This document shows, piece by piece, positions 52,004 to 60,859 of a stretch of DNA of 64,000 nucleotides. Made by a program: the position numbers and the translations under genes. The notes beneath the pieces were generated by a model. The model was not told where the DNA came from. It searched no databases and saw only the letters and a list, made by a program, of their open reading frames with translations. Position 1 is the stretch's first letter; each line of letters opens with the position of its first letter. Source of the DNA: Bacteroidota bacterium. GTDB taxonomy: Bacteria > Bacteroidota > Ignavibacteria > Ignavibacteriales > Ignavibacteriaceae. The stretch covers positions 1 through 64,000 of the forward strand of contig JADFLR010000014.1 in NCBI GenBank assembly GCA_022564295.1. The letters run 5' to 3'.

Positions 52004-52930
52004 ATGTCATTCAAAATTGAACTAATAAACGAAAAAATAATAGAGATAAAAGAAGAACAAACAATTCTTCAGGCATCTTTGGAAGCAGGCATTCCGCATT
52101 ACCATGCCTGCGGTGGAAATGCAGAATGCTCCACCTGCAGGGTAGTTGTGCAGGAAGGTGGAGAACATCTTTCTCATCCAAACAAAGCAGAACTAAGTTT
52201 ACGCATGAAAAAGAAATTTCCTGAAAATGCTCGTCTTGCCTGCCAAACGAAAGTTATGAGTAACGATGTTAAAATTCAGAGAATTATAAGAGATGAAACG
52301 GATCTCGATCTTTATGTTTATGAAAACGATTCTGAAAATTTACAGACTGTCGGAGAAGAAAAATCGATGGCGCTTTTCTTTTTGGATATACGAAACTTCA
52401 CACCTTTTATAGAACAGCATCTTCCGTTTGATGTGATACATATATTAAGACGGTTAAACATTATGTTTAGTGATATTATAATTAAGCATAATGGAAAAAT
52501 AATTGAATTTACCGGTGATGGATTTTATGCGGTCTTCGGTTTTGATGAACCAATTAAAGATGCAATTAACAATGCCTATACTGCAGGCAAACAAATTCTT
52601 GATTCACTTATCGGGCTGAATGAAAACTACATTACAAAATACTTTGATCATAAAATTGATGTAGGGATTGGTTTACATTCAGGAAAGGTTATTGTTGGTA
52701 AAACCGGGGTTAATGAACATAGTTCTTACACAGTAATGGGTTTCCCGGTAAATGTAGCTGCACGACTCGAATCAGCCACTAAAGAACTGAATAATAATTT
52801 CGTTATTTCCGAATATGTTTATGAGATGTTAAATGGGCGCAGTAATTTAGCAGAGCAAAAACAAATTAAATTAAAAGGTATAAGCGAACCATTTTGTGTT
52901 AGGTTAATGGGGAAGAGTTATAACTATTAG
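52004..52930 (+). CDS. 2Fe-2S ferredoxin fused to a class III nucleotidyl cyclase
   Basis: 308 aa. Residues ~1-95 are a plant-type ferredoxin with ACGGNAECSTCRV and LACQT supplying four Cys. Residues ~120-300 are a class III cyclase domain with metal-binding Asp in FFLDIRNFTPF and GDGFYAVFGF, plus LHSGKVIVGKTG and NVAARLES. The fusion suggests cAMP or cGMP production controlled by redox or iron-sulfur state. It lies 46 bp downstream of arsC, which hints at an arsenic- or redox-stress link; this is inference. Confidence 0.85.
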   Translation: MSFKIELINEKIIEIKEEQTILQASLEAGIPHYHACGGNAECSTCRVVVQEGGEHLSHPNKAELSLRMKKKFPENARLACQTKVMSNDVKIQRIIRDETDLDLYVYENDSENLQTVGEEKSMALFFLDIRNFTPFIEQHLPFDVIHILRRLNIMFSDIIIKHNGKIIEFTGDGFYAVFGFDEPIKDAINNAYTAGKQILDSLIGLNENYITKYFDHKIDVGIGLHSGKVIVGKTGVNEHSSYTVMGFPVNVAARLESATKELNNNFVISEYVYEMLNGRSNLAEQKQIKLKGISEPFCVRLMGKSYNY

Positions 52931-52972
52931 TCCCAAACCTGCCCGTCCGACAGACAGGCAAACAATTTAACA

Positions 52973-53872
52973 TCAATGCTTTCCATTTATAACCAGCCCA
53001 ACATCTTTACACTGCTCGCACTCAAACTGAAGTGTTATATGATTAATACCAAATTTAGTTTTTAATAATGCCTCAATCTGCTCACCCAAAATATTACTTT
53101 TACTTATCATCATATCTGCAACATCAATATGAGCTTCAAGATGAACATCGTTTTCTCCGACTGTCCAGATATGTACGTGGTGAATGTTTTCTACTCTCTC
53201 CAGTTTTTCCACTTCAGATTGTATCTTTTGAATAGAAATATCGGGAGGAGCGCCTTCCATCAATACGTGAATTGCATCCGATAAAATTTTAAAACTTTCC
53301 CGCGTAATGTAAACGGCAATTAATATTGTTAATAGAGGATCGAGCCAATACATATTCCAAAACGTAATTGCCAATCCGCCGATTATTACAGCTACGGAAG
53401 AAACGGCATCACTAAGAAGATGAAAATAAGATGACCTGATATTCATGCTCGTCTTAGCATCCCGTTTCAGTAATAATGTGCCGGTTATGTTTGCGGTTAA
53501 ACCTATTGATGCAACAACCGTCATCAAAATACCTTTAATTGGTTCAGGATTTTGGAATCTTAGTATCGCTTCGTAAAAAAGATAAATTGAAATTATAACC
53601 AGCACCGATGAATTAATAACAGCAGCAAGAATTTCAGCACGTTTAAAACCAAATGTGTGCTTTGAAGAACTATCTTTTTCTTTTAACCTTATTGCTATGT
53701 AACTGATTATAACCGAAATAGCATCACTAAAATTATGAAGTGCATCCGAAATTAATGCAAGACTGCCGGATATTATTCCGCCAATAACTTCTGCTACAGT
53801 TATGAACAGATTCAAAAGAACTGTTATAAGCAGTCTTATTCCCGTAGATGAATGTGAATTATTATGAGCCAT
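52973..53872 (-). CDS. Cation diffusion facilitator (zinc/cadmium/iron efflux)
   Basis: 299 aa, CDF family. Six TM helices; metal-site HxxxD pairs appear in LISDALHNFSD and SYFHLLSDAVSS, plus the cytoplasmic C-terminal domain with VHIWTVGENDVHLEAH. A final CEQCKDVG adds two Cys. It exports divalent metal against proton influx. The start MAHNNSHSS carries a His-rich head. Reads toward the cyclase gene, from the other strand. Confidence 0.9.
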   Translation of the reverse strand: MAHNNSHSSTGIRLLITVLLNLFITVAEVIGGIISGSLALISDALHNFSDAISVIISYIAIRLKEKDSSSKHTFGFKRAEILAAVINSSVLVIISIYLFYEAILRFQNPEPIKGILMTVVASIGLTANITGTLLLKRDAKTSMNIRSSYFHLLSDAVSSVAVIIGGLAITFWNMYWLDPLLTILIAVYITRESFKILSDAIHVLMEGAPPDISIQKIQSEVEKLERVENIHHVHIWTVGENDVHLEAHIDVADMMISKSNILGEQIEALLKTKFGINHITLQFECEQCKDVGLVINGKH

Positions 53873-53998
53873 AAAAAACTATTAAGATTATCTTATCGTC
53901 AAAAATAATAAAAAATGCAGGAATCCTTTTGAAGTATTTCTTCATCCTAACTAATGAGTTAAATTAGGTATATTTATTTGTAGAAGTAATATTAGCAG

Positions 53999-54078
53999 TT
54001 GAAACGAATCCCCATGAATAGGGATGAGTTTTTCACCTTCAGCGGACTGACAAAAATAAAAAATTATAAACAGATGAA
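53999..54078. repeat. Repeat segment ending at the exporter start codon
   Basis: Contains ATCCCCATGAATAGGGAT (54008-54025; palindrome-like) and ends in AAAATTATAAACAGATGAAA (54060-54079), identical to 27630-27649 upstream of the DUF5916 gene. In this copy the repeat ATG (54074) gives ATG-AAA-TGA, overlapping the exporter start at 54079. Confidence 0.55.
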
Positions 54079-55101
54079 ATGATTCTTGAAGTACTAAAAC
54101 ACGCAATTTTAATAACCAGCTTCGTATTTGTAATGATGCTTTTAATAGAGTACATCAATGTACAAACTCATGGAAGCTGGCAAAATAATTTGAAAAAAAG
54201 TAGATTCGGGCAATATGCACTTGGGATAATTTTAGGTGCAATTCCCGGCTGTCTTGGTGCATTTACCATTGTTTCGCTCTACTCACATGGGGTGGTGAGT
54301 TTCGGTGCACTTGTAGCAACTATGATAGCAACCAGTGGTGACGAAGCTTATGTTATGTTATCGCTTTTTCCAACAAAAGCTTTACTATTAATTTTTATTT
54401 TATCAATCGTTGGTTTTACTGCCGGATATTTGGTTGATAAAATATATGCAAAACAGGAAAAGTTATTAGAAAAACTTGGGCATTCTTTACAACTACACGA
54501 AGATGAATTATTGGATTGCTATCCAAAAGGTTACATTTTAAAACAACTGAAGGAAATAACTTTTGAAAGAGTATTATTATTAAGTGTTTTAAGTTTATTC
54601 CTTATCTTAATATTATTAGGTACGATTGAACCCTATGAATGGAACTGGGTAAGGATAACTTTGTTAGCGGGTACTTTATTTGGATTGTTTGTCGTGCTCA
54701 CTGTCCCGGATCACTTTTTGGAAAAGCATTTGTGGGAACATGTACTTAAAAAACATCTGCTTAGAATTTTTCTCTGGACATTTGGTGCATTGTTGGTAAT
54801 CCACATTCTGGATAATTATATAGATGTGGAGGCATGGATCCAAGCCAACATGTATTTTGTGCTGATAATTGCTGTACTAATAGGTATAATTCCAGAATCA
54901 GGGCCCCACCTTATTTTTGTTACTTTATTTGCAAGCGGAACCATTCCATTCGGAATATTGCTGGCAAGCTCTATTGCACAGGATGGGCATGGCGCTCTTC
55001 CGCTGCTTGCAGTTTCTAATAGAGGATTTATTACTTTAAAAGTTATTAATATTATCGTTGGCTTTGGAATAGGACTTGCAGCGATTCTGTTTGGGTTTTG
55101 A
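54079..55101 (+). CDS. Putative 10-TM metal(loid) exporter (ArsP_2-like)
   Basis: 340 aa, about ten hydrophobic helices. GAIPGCLGAFTIVSLYSHG, TMIATSGDEAYVMLSLFP and IIPESGPHLIFVTLFASG resemble the putative heavy-metal exporter family (formerly DUF2899). The two GxIPxxG-type halves suggest an internal duplication. Transported species is not known; near arsM/arsC and a CDF gene it plausibly exports a metalloid or manganese. Starts 206 bp after the CDF gene (opposite strand) at a repeat. Confidence 0.75.
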   Translation: MILEVLKHAILITSFVFVMMLLIEYINVQTHGSWQNNLKKSRFGQYALGIILGAIPGCLGAFTIVSLYSHGVVSFGALVATMIATSGDEAYVMLSLFPTKALLLIFILSIVGFTAGYLVDKIYAKQEKLLEKLGHSLQLHEDELLDCYPKGYILKQLKEITFERVLLLSVLSLFLILILLGTIEPYEWNWVRITLLAGTLFGLFVVLTVPDHFLEKHLWEHVLKKHLLRIFLWTFGALLVIHILDNYIDVEAWIQANMYFVLIIAVLIGIIPESGPHLIFVTLFASGTIPFGILLASSIAQDGHGALPLLAVSNRGFITLKVINIIVGFGIGLAAILFGF

Positions 55102-55177
55102 CATCCAGCGGCTTAGACTATACAAACCGGAATAAGAAAAATTATAAATATAGGTTTACAATATAATTTTCAAAATC

Positions 55178-56494
55178 TTATGAGACAATTATCTCCTTTT
55201 TAAATGAAAATCCCAAAGTTTCCATTTCTTCTAAAATAGGTTCGTACATTTCCTTTGTTGATGGTATACACACTCCTTTTCTTATAATTTTTCCTTCCAA
55301 AATTAGTTTTGCGGCAATAGCCGGTGGTAATGAAACAGCTCTTGCCATAGCAGAATTACCATAAGGAATACCTTCGACCAGCATACTGGAAATTCGTTTT
55401 TCTTTCCTATCAGGAAATTCAACCACCATTTCGTTGTGAACGATTATCATATCTCTTTCATGTGGTTCGTACGCCATTTTTTTCAGCATCAGATCCACAA
55501 GCAGATTCGAATTTGTGCCGCTGCTTATTGATATTTGAACATCATCAAATAATCCGAGCCAATCTAATTTTTTAACAAAATCATCATTAACATCCAGACT
55601 TATTGATTTTGCAAATTTAATTTTTATATCTTCTGTAGTTGAAGAGCCAATGAGATTAGCAATAAATTGGCTATAAGTTGTATTTTCAAAATTCTTTTCT
55701 TTGGTATTCTCAATCAATTTTATTTTTAAGAGGTTTATCATTGTGTTGCAATAACCGACATACCTCAGTAATCCTTTGTAGATGGAAATATTTTCATCCA
55801 ATCCAAATTCTTTTAAATAACGGGTGCTGTCGCTGCTGGGATAAGTTTCAAATGTACCGATTCCATGAATATCCACCAATCTGTGATGCTCAAACTTTGC
55901 GGGTGCTTCAATTACTTTTCCATCTATCTGGTAAGTAGCAGGTGATACTGCTGAACGCATAAGTCCATTTGGATCCCATGAGAATTTATAACCCCAGGGA
56001 TTGCGATTATGCTCAAACGAAGGCAGACCTGCTCCATAGGATTCAATTTTTGTGATTTTCCCTTCCGTAGAATGCACTTCATCAATCATTTGTTTTAAAC
56101 CCATGTTATCGAGCCCAGGATCTTCACCAAGTTCTGTAAGAATAAGAGTCTCTTGTTTTTTGGCTTCTTCATCAAAACATGCAATTCCAGGATGTTTAAA
56201 ATCTGTTGTTAACATCGGAGTTTTGTTTTTCAGACATAGTTTGGCAATTACCATATGACATGATCGAGGTATCATCGCAACAACAATTTCAACTTCTCTA
56301 ATTATCTTTTCCAAAGCATCAACTTGATCAATTGTCCAACTAACTGGAGTACCAAGCGATCTCCCAGCAATTATTTTTTCTGCTTTTGAAACGGTGCGCG
56401 TTGCAATAATAACTTTATATTTACAAATATCAATAAAATAATCAATCATTGGTTTTACTACATAACCTGCACCTAAAACTGCTACTTTCCCCAT
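55178..56494 (-). CDS. Saccharopine dehydrogenase family protein
   Basis: 438 aa. Rossmann start MGKVAVLGAGYVVKPMIDYF, VVAMIPRSCHMVIAKLCLK, TELGEDPGLDNMG and ESYGAGLPSFEHNRNPWGYK, the C-terminal saccharopine-type domain. It catalyses NAD(P)-dependent cleavage or formation of saccharopine-like opines in lysine metabolism; the exact direction is not evident. Stands alone on the minus strand. Confidence 0.9.
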   Translation of the reverse strand: MGKVAVLGAGYVVKPMIDYFIDICKYKVIIATRTVSKAEKIIAGRSLGTPVSWTIDQVDALEKIIREVEIVVAMIPRSCHMVIAKLCLKNKTPMLTTDFKHPGIACFDEEAKKQETLILTELGEDPGLDNMGLKQMIDEVHSTEGKITKIESYGAGLPSFEHNRNPWGYKFSWDPNGLMRSAVSPATYQIDGKVIEAPAKFEHHRLVDIHGIGTFETYPSSDSTRYLKEFGLDENISIYKGLLRYVGYCNTMINLLKIKLIENTKEKNFENTTYSQFIANLIGSSTTEDIKIKFAKSISLDVNDDFVKKLDWLGLFDDVQISISSGTNSNLLVDLMLKKMAYEPHERDMIIVHNEMVVEFPDRKEKRISSMLVEGIPYGNSAMARAVSLPPAIAAKLILEGKIIRKGVCIPSTKEMYEPILEEMETLGFSFKKEIIVS

Positions 56495-56990
56495 TTTCTA
56501 ATCCTTTCTGTTAAATAATTAACTTCTGTTATCAATGTTCTATAACTCCTTGAGTAAAAGAAGTGTGATCAGATCCACCCATGAAAAGCCTCCCCTAACC
56601 ACATTGCTTTTACTCTATGTCGTGCACCGTTTATTTTTGTCCTGTGCTACGAAATAAAACTGTAATTTACAAAAATTCCGAATGCGACCCGTGATACTTT
56701 GATTTATTAATTCCAGATTAAATTATACCCGAAACCATGGATCTTCATTACCTTTTAAGGAACAACAGTGTTCAAGGATATTTAGAGTTGTGCTGCAATG
56801 GTTATTTACCTTCCTTTTTTGTGTGGATCTTTATGAGGCTGAATGAGAGTCATCGTTTAGTGAGTTTTAAAATATTAATTATTACAAAAAAATGATATCT
56901 TGTCTTCAGATAATTATTTTTTTTCATTGATTATTATCATTATAATTGTAACAACTTAATGGTGCTATTCATTAAAAAAGAACAAAGACA
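56495..56990. other. Gene-free divergent region between the saccharopine dehydrogenase and porin genes
   Basis: No gene. A moderately GC-richer tract (56560-56650) contains no palindrome or riboswitch that I can recognise. The last 120 bases (56870-56990) are A/T-rich and must hold the promoter of the porin-amt pair; no perfect sigma54 or ntr site is visible. Confidence 0.4.
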
Positions 56991-57815
56991 ATGAAAATCA
57001 AAAATTTAATCATTCATATTGTAATGATTGTTACAGTGATTGTCGGTTCTATCAACCTTGGTTTTGCGCAGGATTCGTCACAGGTTTCATCAATAGTAAA
57101 TTTGGACTTGGGCGCTGATATTGTGAGTCGATATGTATGGAGGGGCACTCAGCTTGGAGGAGCATCACCAAATATTCAACCATACATAGAAATGGGAATT
57201 GGAAACTTTGTTATAGGAATCTGGGGAGCATATTCACTGGGCGGGGATAACCCTTTTCAGGAATTTGATTTATATGCTACCTACAATTTATTTGATGATA
57301 AAGTATCTATTACCCTAACCGATTATTTTTTCCCGGATGAGTCATCGGATTATAAATATTTTGATTATGCTGACACTACAACCGGGCATATATTTGAGGG
57401 AAAAATTAGTTTTAACGGAACCGATAAAATACCTTTTTCGGTTTTTATTGCTGTCAACTTATACGGAGCTGATGCCAGCAGGATTTCCGATAATCCTGCC
57501 TCTTTAAACAGTTTAGATGGCATACAAAACTCAACCTACTTAGAATTGGGTTATGAAACTACATTAAATAGTGGTGTTAAATTTGAAGCCTTTGTAGGTT
57601 TCAATCTAACAGACCCACGCTCAGCAGATCTTTCCGGGTCAGGCTATGTAGGTGAAACCGGTTTTTATGGTAATGATATAGGTGTTGTGAATTTGGGTAT
57701 TACTGTATCAAAAGATATTAAGATCTCTGAAGATTTCAGTTTGCCAATGATGACTTCAGTGATTACCAATCCACAAGCACAAAAAGTATATTTGGTCTTT
57801 GGCTTCTCATTATAG
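56991..57815 (+). CDS. TorF/Gcw_chp-family putative outer-membrane porin
   Basis: 274 aa. Signal peptide ending GFAQD; then LGADIVSRYVWRGTQLGGAS, IGIWGAYSL and FDLYATYNL, the hallmark start of this small barrel family, with alternating amphipathic strands and a Phe/Leu end (VYLVFGFSL). Likely a beta-barrel in the outer membrane. It precedes the ammonium transporter by 51 bp, an arrangement in which it may let ammonium or small solutes across the outer membrane. Confidence 0.8.
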   Translation: MKIKNLIIHIVMIVTVIVGSINLGFAQDSSQVSSIVNLDLGADIVSRYVWRGTQLGGASPNIQPYIEMGIGNFVIGIWGAYSLGGDNPFQEFDLYATYNLFDDKVSITLTDYFFPDESSDYKYFDYADTTTGHIFEGKISFNGTDKIPFSVFIAVNLYGADASRISDNPASLNSLDGIQNSTYLELGYETTLNSGVKFEAFVGFNLTDPRSADLSGSGYVGETGFYGNDIGVVNLGITVSKDIKISEDFSLPMMTSVITNPQAQKVYLVFGFSL

Positions 57816-57866
57816 AGGTCGTAGGCTTAATTGCGAAATATTATTAATTAACAGGAATTAAATATT

Positions 57867-59078
57867 ATGGACACAGGAAACATAGTTTTTATGATCTTAT
57901 GCACCAGCCTGGTCATGCTGATGACACCGGGGCTTGCTTTTTTTTATGGCGGTTTAGCTGGCAAGAGAAACATATTAGGGATAATGATGCAAACCTTTGT
58001 ATCATTGGGAATCACTACAATATTGTGGGTTGTTGTAGGTTATTCACTATGTTTCAGCGGTGACGTTGGAGGTATTATTGGTAACCTTGACCTGGCTTTT
58101 TTAAAAGGAATAGCCTTCGATGAAGCCTGGGGAGATGATGGCTTATTTCCAACCTACATCTTCATCGCATATCAGATGATGTTTGCCGTCATTACACCAG
58201 TACTGATAACCGGTGCGTTCGTCAATCGAATTACTTTTAAAGCTTATTTGATTTTCTTAGTGTTCTGGCAATTATTGGTTTACTATCCATTTGTACACAT
58301 GATTTGGGGCGGCGGTATTATGGCTCAATGGGGCGTTCTTGATTTTGCCGGTGGTATTGTGGTACATGCGTCAGCTGGATTTGCCGCACTTGCTTCTGTT
58401 ATCTATGTGGGTAAAAGAAGAGATCAAAAGTCGCCTCCCAATAGTATTCCATTAATTGCTATCGGTACAGGATTACTTTGGTTTGGGTGGTACGGCTTTA
58501 ATGCGGGAAGTGCACTAGCCGTTAATAGTGTTTCAACATTGGCATTCTTAAATACTGATATTGCAGCATCTTTTGCTGCAACAACTTGGTTAATTGTCGA
58601 ATGGATCAGGGAAGGAAAGCCGAAGTTTGTTGGTTTCCTTACAGGCGCTATTGCCGGTCTTGCTACAATTACACCTGCAGCAGGTTTTGTACCCCTTTGG
58701 GCGGCTATGATTATCGGTATTTTGGCTGGACTTGGATGTTATATGGCAGTTCAGCTCAAGAATAAGCTTGGATGGGATGATGCCCTGGATGTTTGGGGAG
58801 TTCACGGAGTTGGTGGTGTAATAGGCATTATTTCTCTAGGCATATTTGCTTCGACGACAGTTAATTTTCAAAGTGGATTACTTGAAGGAAACTCTGGATT
58901 TTTCATGATACAAATTGGAGCTGTTGCCATTGCTGCGGCTTATGCCTTTGTATTTACATATGGTATGTTAGCAGTGATTAATTTCATCACTCCTGTGAAG
59001 GTTACTGAAGAGCAGGAAACAATCGGAATCGATCACTCAGTTCATGGTGAGAAAGCATATGACGAGGGAGTTCTTTAA
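57867..59078 (+). CDS. amtB: Ammonium transporter
   Basis: 403 aa, 11 TM. LVMLMTPGLAFFYGGL, IAYQMMFAVITPVLITGAFV and LIWGGG-like HMIWGGGIMAQWGVLDFAGG carry the family's selectivity residues; GTGLLWFGWYGFNAGSAL and DVWGVHGVGGVIG include the twin-His pair (His in VHASAGF and GVHGVGG). It imports ammonium. A glnK gene, which usually accompanies amtB, is not next to it; glnA at 13 kb is the assimilation partner. Confidence 0.95.
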   Translation: MDTGNIVFMILCTSLVMLMTPGLAFFYGGLAGKRNILGIMMQTFVSLGITTILWVVVGYSLCFSGDVGGIIGNLDLAFLKGIAFDEAWGDDGLFPTYIFIAYQMMFAVITPVLITGAFVNRITFKAYLIFLVFWQLLVYYPFVHMIWGGGIMAQWGVLDFAGGIVVHASAGFAALASVIYVGKRRDQKSPPNSIPLIAIGTGLLWFGWYGFNAGSALAVNSVSTLAFLNTDIAASFAATTWLIVEWIREGKPKFVGFLTGAIAGLATITPAAGFVPLWAAMIIGILAGLGCYMAVQLKNKLGWDDALDVWGVHGVGGVIGIISLGIFASTTVNFQSGLLEGNSGFFMIQIGAVAIAAAYAFVFTYGMLAVINFITPVKVTEEQETIGIDHSVHGEKAYDEGVL

Positions 59079-59395
59079 TCGTGTTATAAAAGTTTGAAAA
59101 GCTCACGCGTTTAACATTTTTCTAACTGCATACTTCTGTATTCCAACACTAATGCGAGACTTTAGGGGCGAGTGCAAGTCTGAGGATCCCCGCTGAACCA
59201 GTATATTGTTCGGAGCGGAAAATAGTACACAACGTTTTGAATATAGGCTGCACGAACTGGAAGCAAGCAGTAACCAAGATACACTCGTGCCGGGCTACGA
59301 GTTTACATATCACGGTGATACTCACCTAATACACGAAGTAACTAAGAGTGTGATGAGAAACAGGAGTACTATTGTAGCGTTGAAGATATAATAAA
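59079..59395 (+). ncRNA. Candidate structured RNA downstream of amtB
   Basis: A tract of visibly higher GC than its surroundings with no credible gene (a TTG-initiated 61-codon ORF at 59206 has no family). It has palindromes: GACTT/AAGTC (59158-59162 and 59176-59180), ACTCGT-GCCGGGCT-ACGAGT (59283-59302) and TATCAC-G-GTGATA (59308-59320), then the terminator at 59396-59420. It also shares GAGTGCAAGTCTG (59170-59182) with 34114-34126. Either a structured RNA or a repeat element; identity unknown. Confidence 0.35.
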
Positions 59396-59420
59396 AAGCC
59401 CTTAATAAAAAGGGCTTAAA
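59396..59420. terminator. Bidirectional terminator
   Basis: Stem AAGCCCTT (59396-59403) with AAGGGCTT (59410-59417), 6-base loop. A-rich flank on the left and T/A-rich on the right; it lies between the RNA-like tract and the minus-strand gene ending at 59421, so it may serve both. Confidence 0.7.
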
Positions 59421-59987
59421 TTAAAGTGCAAGTTTGTGATTTAAATAGGAATATCCTTTAACGACCTCATACTGCGTCTCGAATTTGTCAGAGTTCCATC
59501 TATTAATTAAGAAGATTATTATTGACTTTATGAATTTTGAAGTGAATAATATATTAAAGCCAATTTTTGTCATAGCCAACCTAAGCAACAAACTGTTTTC
59601 TCGGGCAGATTTTATTAAAAGCTCTCCTAACTCTTTGGCCTCAGGTGACATGTCGCTGGGCTTATAAATCCTAAGTGTTTCTTCGTTAAATACAAAATTA
59701 ACTTTTGCAGCTCTTTCTATGATGGTACTTAAATACCGTTCTAAAGCAGCCGAATAAAAATTAAAATTAAAATATTTAATAAGATTGACCGTAAAATTCA
59801 CTGTTGAATATATTGGTTCGTATTTCGATGGGTCTTTAGATTCTACTATGGCAGAGATTATTTGATCTCTCAATTTGAAGTATGGATATTTTTGTGTCTT
59901 TCTTCTCTGCTTTTTAAAGAAATTATATTCAATGATCATTATTACTATGGCAACGATCATTATTGCAATAGCAAGTATATCAGTCAT
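59421..59987 (-). CDS. Hypothetical membrane-anchored protein (188 aa)
   Basis: N-terminal TM helix (IAIMIVAIVIMIIEYNFF), then a basic stop-transfer KKQRRKTQK and a helical cytoplasmic domain. No known family. It belongs to a minus-strand group with the small membrane protein at 60009-60260 and the tiny gene at 60421-60567, flanked by the RNA-like tract. Probably part of acquired accessory DNA. Confidence 0.6.
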   Translation of the reverse strand: MTDILAIAIMIVAIVIMIIEYNFFKKQRRKTQKYPYFKLRDQIISAIVESKDPSKYEPIYSTVNFTVNLIKYFNFNFYSAALERYLSTIIERAAKVNFVFNEETLRIYKPSDMSPEAKELGELLIKSARENSLLLRLAMTKIGFNILFTSKFIKSIIIFLINRWNSDKFETQYEVVKGYSYLNHKLAL

Positions 59988-60008
59988 TATTTCCTCCTTA
60001 GAATATGA

Positions 60009-60260
60009 TTAATTATTTTTTGAGCTCTTTCTTTTTCCTCCTACTTGTTTTAACGCTATTTCTTGATATTTGTTTCTTTCTTCCCTTAAATCTTTGATCC
60101 ATTCATCCTTCACTTCAATTAATCTTTTACAGCTCCTATAACATCTTAAGCTATTTATAATTAACGCCACCATAATAGCTATCATTCCCACAATTATGGG
60201 GTCGTTATTTTCAGAGTTTAAAAGCGCCCACAGATCTTTAATAAAATCAATAAAAGCCAT
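60009..60260 (-). CDS. Small hypothetical membrane protein (83 aa)
   Basis: Start at ATG 60260 (MAFIDFIKDLWALL) preferred over 60287. One TM helix (IIVGMIAIMVALIINSLRCY) near residue 25-45, then a charged coiled-coil-like helix (LIEVKDEWIKDLREERNKYQ). The layout (short N-terminal head, one TM, charged tail) is holin- or spanin-like, but no family is recognised. 22 bp upstream of the 188-aa gene, in one transcript. Confidence 0.5.
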   Translation of the reverse strand: MAFIDFIKDLWALLNSENNDPIIVGMIAIMVALIINSLRCYRSCKRLIEVKDEWIKDLREERNKYQEIALKQVGGKRKSSKNN

Positions 60261-60420
60261 TCTTCCCTTCCCGTAAATATTTACCAAAGATTAAGCCAGA
60301 AATATTCCTTAATACTCAAACATCTTAATAAATATTCACAATGTCAATACTTTTAGTACAATTGGCATAAGAATTATTTATCGCGTCTATTCTCATTATC
60401 GAACATTTCATGGAAGTTAT

Positions 60421-60567
60421 TTAGTTCTTTTTCCGCTTACCAGCGCTCTTCTTAATTGTTTCAACTATTGTAGTTTTCTTTCGGCGCTCAGACTCTATAA
60501 CCTTTATAAATTTTCCAGTGCCAGCATCTCTTCCTACTTTGGACGTTTTGCTTTTCTTATTAGACAT
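60421..60567 (-). CDS. Small island-type protein (48 aa)
   Basis: ATG 60567 with SD-like AGAGGG upstream. VGRDAGTGKFIKVIESERRK followed by TTIVETIKK matches a widespread family of very small proteins found on mobile elements and phages in many bacteria (GRDxxTGxFIPVxEAxRRPxTxVVETIK); function unknown. Its presence supports the reading of 59.1-60.6 kb as accessory DNA. Confidence 0.6.
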   Translation of the reverse strand: MSNKKSKTSKVGRDAGTGKFIKVIESERRKKTTIVETIKKSAGKRKKN

Positions 60568-60800
60568 TGTTCCCTCTTGATTTAATTAATAAATAAACCA
60601 CACCCAATAATTGAGCTGTACTAGAATAATAACCACAGTAACAATCTCCATTTCTTTTTATTGTGTAACCGAACTTAATCCTGCCAGCTTGTATATGGCT
60701 ATTGAATCGATTGCAAAAAGTACCATGTTATCTTTCGCCGGCTTGGTCTCCGCAATTTTCACCTGTGTATCTCAAATCACATAAACGAAAATTATTACAC
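60568..60800. other. Short intergenic stretch with a weak hydrophobic ORF
   Basis: A TTG-initiated 57-codon frame (60611-60784) encodes MAIESIAKSTMLSFAGLVSA plus a few residues, hydrophobic but with no SD and no family. It is probably a chance or remnant ORF. Otherwise only the promoter of the mercury-like operon follows. Confidence 0.3.
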
Positions 60801-60849
60801 TTGACAAATAGATACTATTTAGTATTTTAGCAGTTGCTAATATACTAAA
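60801..60849 (+). promoter_or_regulatory. Promoter and operator of the mercury-resistance-like operon
   Basis: TTGACA (60801-60806) with a -10 TATTTT (60823-60828) 16 bp on. An inverted repeat TTTAGTATTTTAGCA (60818-60832), spacer GT, TGCTAATATACTAAA (60835-60849) has one mismatch in 15 and covers the -10 and start region, 10 bp before the ArsR/SmtB-type gene. This fits autorepression by that protein. Confidence 0.7.
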
Positions 60850-60859
60850 GGTTAAATAA

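Noticed and set aside
53999-54078. Palindrome upstream of the exporter as a metal operator
   Set aside because: It belongs to a dispersed repeat also seen at 27.4-27.6 kb before an unrelated gene.
56495-56990. Lysine or cobalamin riboswitch upstream of the saccharopine dehydrogenase gene
   Set aside because: Looked at both strands: no recognisable conserved core or terminator/antiterminator pair.
57867-59078. Missing glnK read as proof of abnormal regulation
   Set aside because: glnK may lie elsewhere in the genome; absence within one window is not evidence.
59206-59391. 61-aa ORF after amtB
   Set aside because: TTG start, no SD, no family; it crosses hairpin-forming sequence, so structure explains it better.
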